Source: CAYJHC01 sp964370035
GTDB lineage: Bacteria > Bacillota > Clostridia > Peptostreptococcales > Anaerovoracaceae
Assembly (NCBI GenBank): GCA_964370035.1
Contig: CAYJGT010000038.1
Span: 1-14,568, forward strand
Reading direction: 5' to 3'
DNA length: 14,568 nt
The notes under the pieces are model-generated. The model did not search any database. It was not told the DNA's origin and saw only the letters and a program-made list of their open reading frames with translations. Positions 13,948-14,568 of the stretch are shown here, in pieces (the first letter of the stretch is position 1; each line of letters begins with the position of its first letter). The position numbers and the translations under genes were made by a program.

Positions 13948-14549
13948 ATTTAATAAAAGAAAATGCAAAGCATGTAGTAACTTTTGATGAAGCAATACCA
14001 ACAAAGGCAAGTAGCCAAGGATTAAATAAAGCTTTAAAAATAATTGTATGTGTAATTATAGGAGTTCTGTGCTTAGGCACTCTTGTGTTTGGTGAAAATT
14101 TATTCTTGGAAATAAATCCGTTCGCATTGATAATGCTAGGTGGCCTTGCTATTAGCGTGTTTTTTGGCGGTAAAAAACAAATGAAAGCAGCACCCATGGA
14201 GATTTGGTTTTTTGATGATCATTTAGTAATATTAAAAGTAAAACATTATTATTCTAAAAATTTGTCAAGGAAAGAATTCAATAAAATATATTACAAAGAT
14301 ATAAGCGGAATTAAGTGGAATGAAATAACACAACAAGTTACTTTTCGAGGAGCATTTGAGATTGAATGGTATAAATATAATGAAGATGGTTCACTTGAAT
14401 CTGCTCCTTCGGACAAGAGAACAGTTGAAGGCATGAGTTGTTTTTATTTTAATCTATGCCAAGAAATAGATTTTTTGGCTTTGTTTAAAGAGTATATACC
14501 TTGTGATATCGATGCAACCTACAAAAAAAGTAGCAGAAGTGTAGGTTGA
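13944..14549 (+). CDS. Membrane protein with soluble C-terminal domain, unknown function
   Basis: A 201-residue protein I do not recognise. A roughly 30-residue polar N-terminus precedes two adjacent membrane helices (about 31-51 and 58-75), a basic turn (GGKKQMKAAP), and a soluble domain of about 115 residues rich in aromatic residues and beta-strand-like segments (EIWFFDDHLVIL, QQVTFRGAFEIEWYKY, CFYFNLCQEIDFLALF). The two-helix-plus-beta layout, with a short charged link and a final helix, resembles bacterial PH-like (YdbT-type) membrane proteins, but similarity is only by shape. It overlaps the COG2509 gene by 4 nt (ATGA) with AGGGGAGA upstream, so it belongs to the same transcript. After the stop the window ends in an AT-rich T-run without a clear hairpin. 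Confidence 0.72.
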   Translation: MNLIKENAKHVVTFDEAIPTKASSQGLNKALKIIVCVIIGVLCLGTLVFGENLFLEINPFALIMLGGLAISVFFGGKKQMKAAPMEIWFFDDHLVILKVKHYYSKNLSRKEFNKIYYKDISGIKWNEITQQVTFRGAFEIEWYKYNEDGSLESAPSDKRTVEGMSCFYFNLCQEIDFLALFKEYIPCDIDATYKKSSRSVG

Positions 14550-14568
14550 TATTTTAATTAAATTTTTT

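Noticed and set aside
1..14568. CRISPR array, tRNA, rRNA, insertion sequence, prophage or riboswitch
   Set aside because: No regularly spaced repeats, cloverleaf patterns, transposase or integrase motifs, or recognisable aptamer cores were seen on reading both strands.

Overview
The window is AT-rich, gene-dense bacterial chromosome. The family mix suggests a low-GC Bacillota, probably an anaerobic member of the Clostridia/Tissierellia. The evidence is strong AGGAGG-type ribosome sites, TATAAT and extended TGn -10 promoters, a dnaE-type replicase subunit next to pfkA, a small cysteine-rich domain protein and paired HI0933/COG2509 flavoproteins. The genus cannot be fixed from sequence reading alone. 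I see no phage, insertion sequence, CRISPR array, rRNA or tRNA, so this is core-type chromosome with some poorly characterised genes.

Layout. (1) 1-1448: a terminator hairpin, then on the minus strand a membrane-anchored GGDEF protein (diguanylate cyclase type) with its own extended -10 promoter. (2) 1446-2555, minus: a metallo-aminopeptidase of the M29 family. (3) 2556-2855: a divergent intergenic region with several AT-rich dyads and promoter-like sites for both sides. (4) 2856-3524, plus: uracil-DNA glycosylase (ung), which appears to start upstream of its first ATG at a non-standard codon. (5) 3573-7697, plus: a small two-helix membrane protein, a Cys-rich small-domain protein and dnaE, tightly packed behind an extended -10 promoter. 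(6) 7701-8734, plus: pfkA with its own promoter; two substrate-site residues are unusual. (7) 8750-8782: a strong hairpin between converging genes. (8) 8835-10166, minus: a DinB/Pol IV Y-family polymerase whose promoter places the transcription start on the ATG, predicting a leaderless mRNA. (9) 10245-14549, plus: a tightly packed five-gene cluster: UspA-like protein, DUF308/HdeD-like membrane protein, HI0933-family flavoprotein, COG2509 flavoprotein, and an unrecognised membrane protein with a soluble C-terminal domain.

How the genes fit together. The centre carries DNA replication and repair functions (ung, dnaE, dinB) interleaved with glycolysis (pfkA) and peptide turnover (M29). The right-hand cluster has overlapping or nearly touching genes and looks like a co-transcribed stress/redox unit of unknown substrate. 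It is the least understood part of the window. Nothing here is clearly a new defence or mobile system. The best leads are the non-standard ung start, the leaderless dinB, the PfkA substitutions, a missing segment in the HI0933-type flavoprotein, and the five-gene redox/stress cluster.
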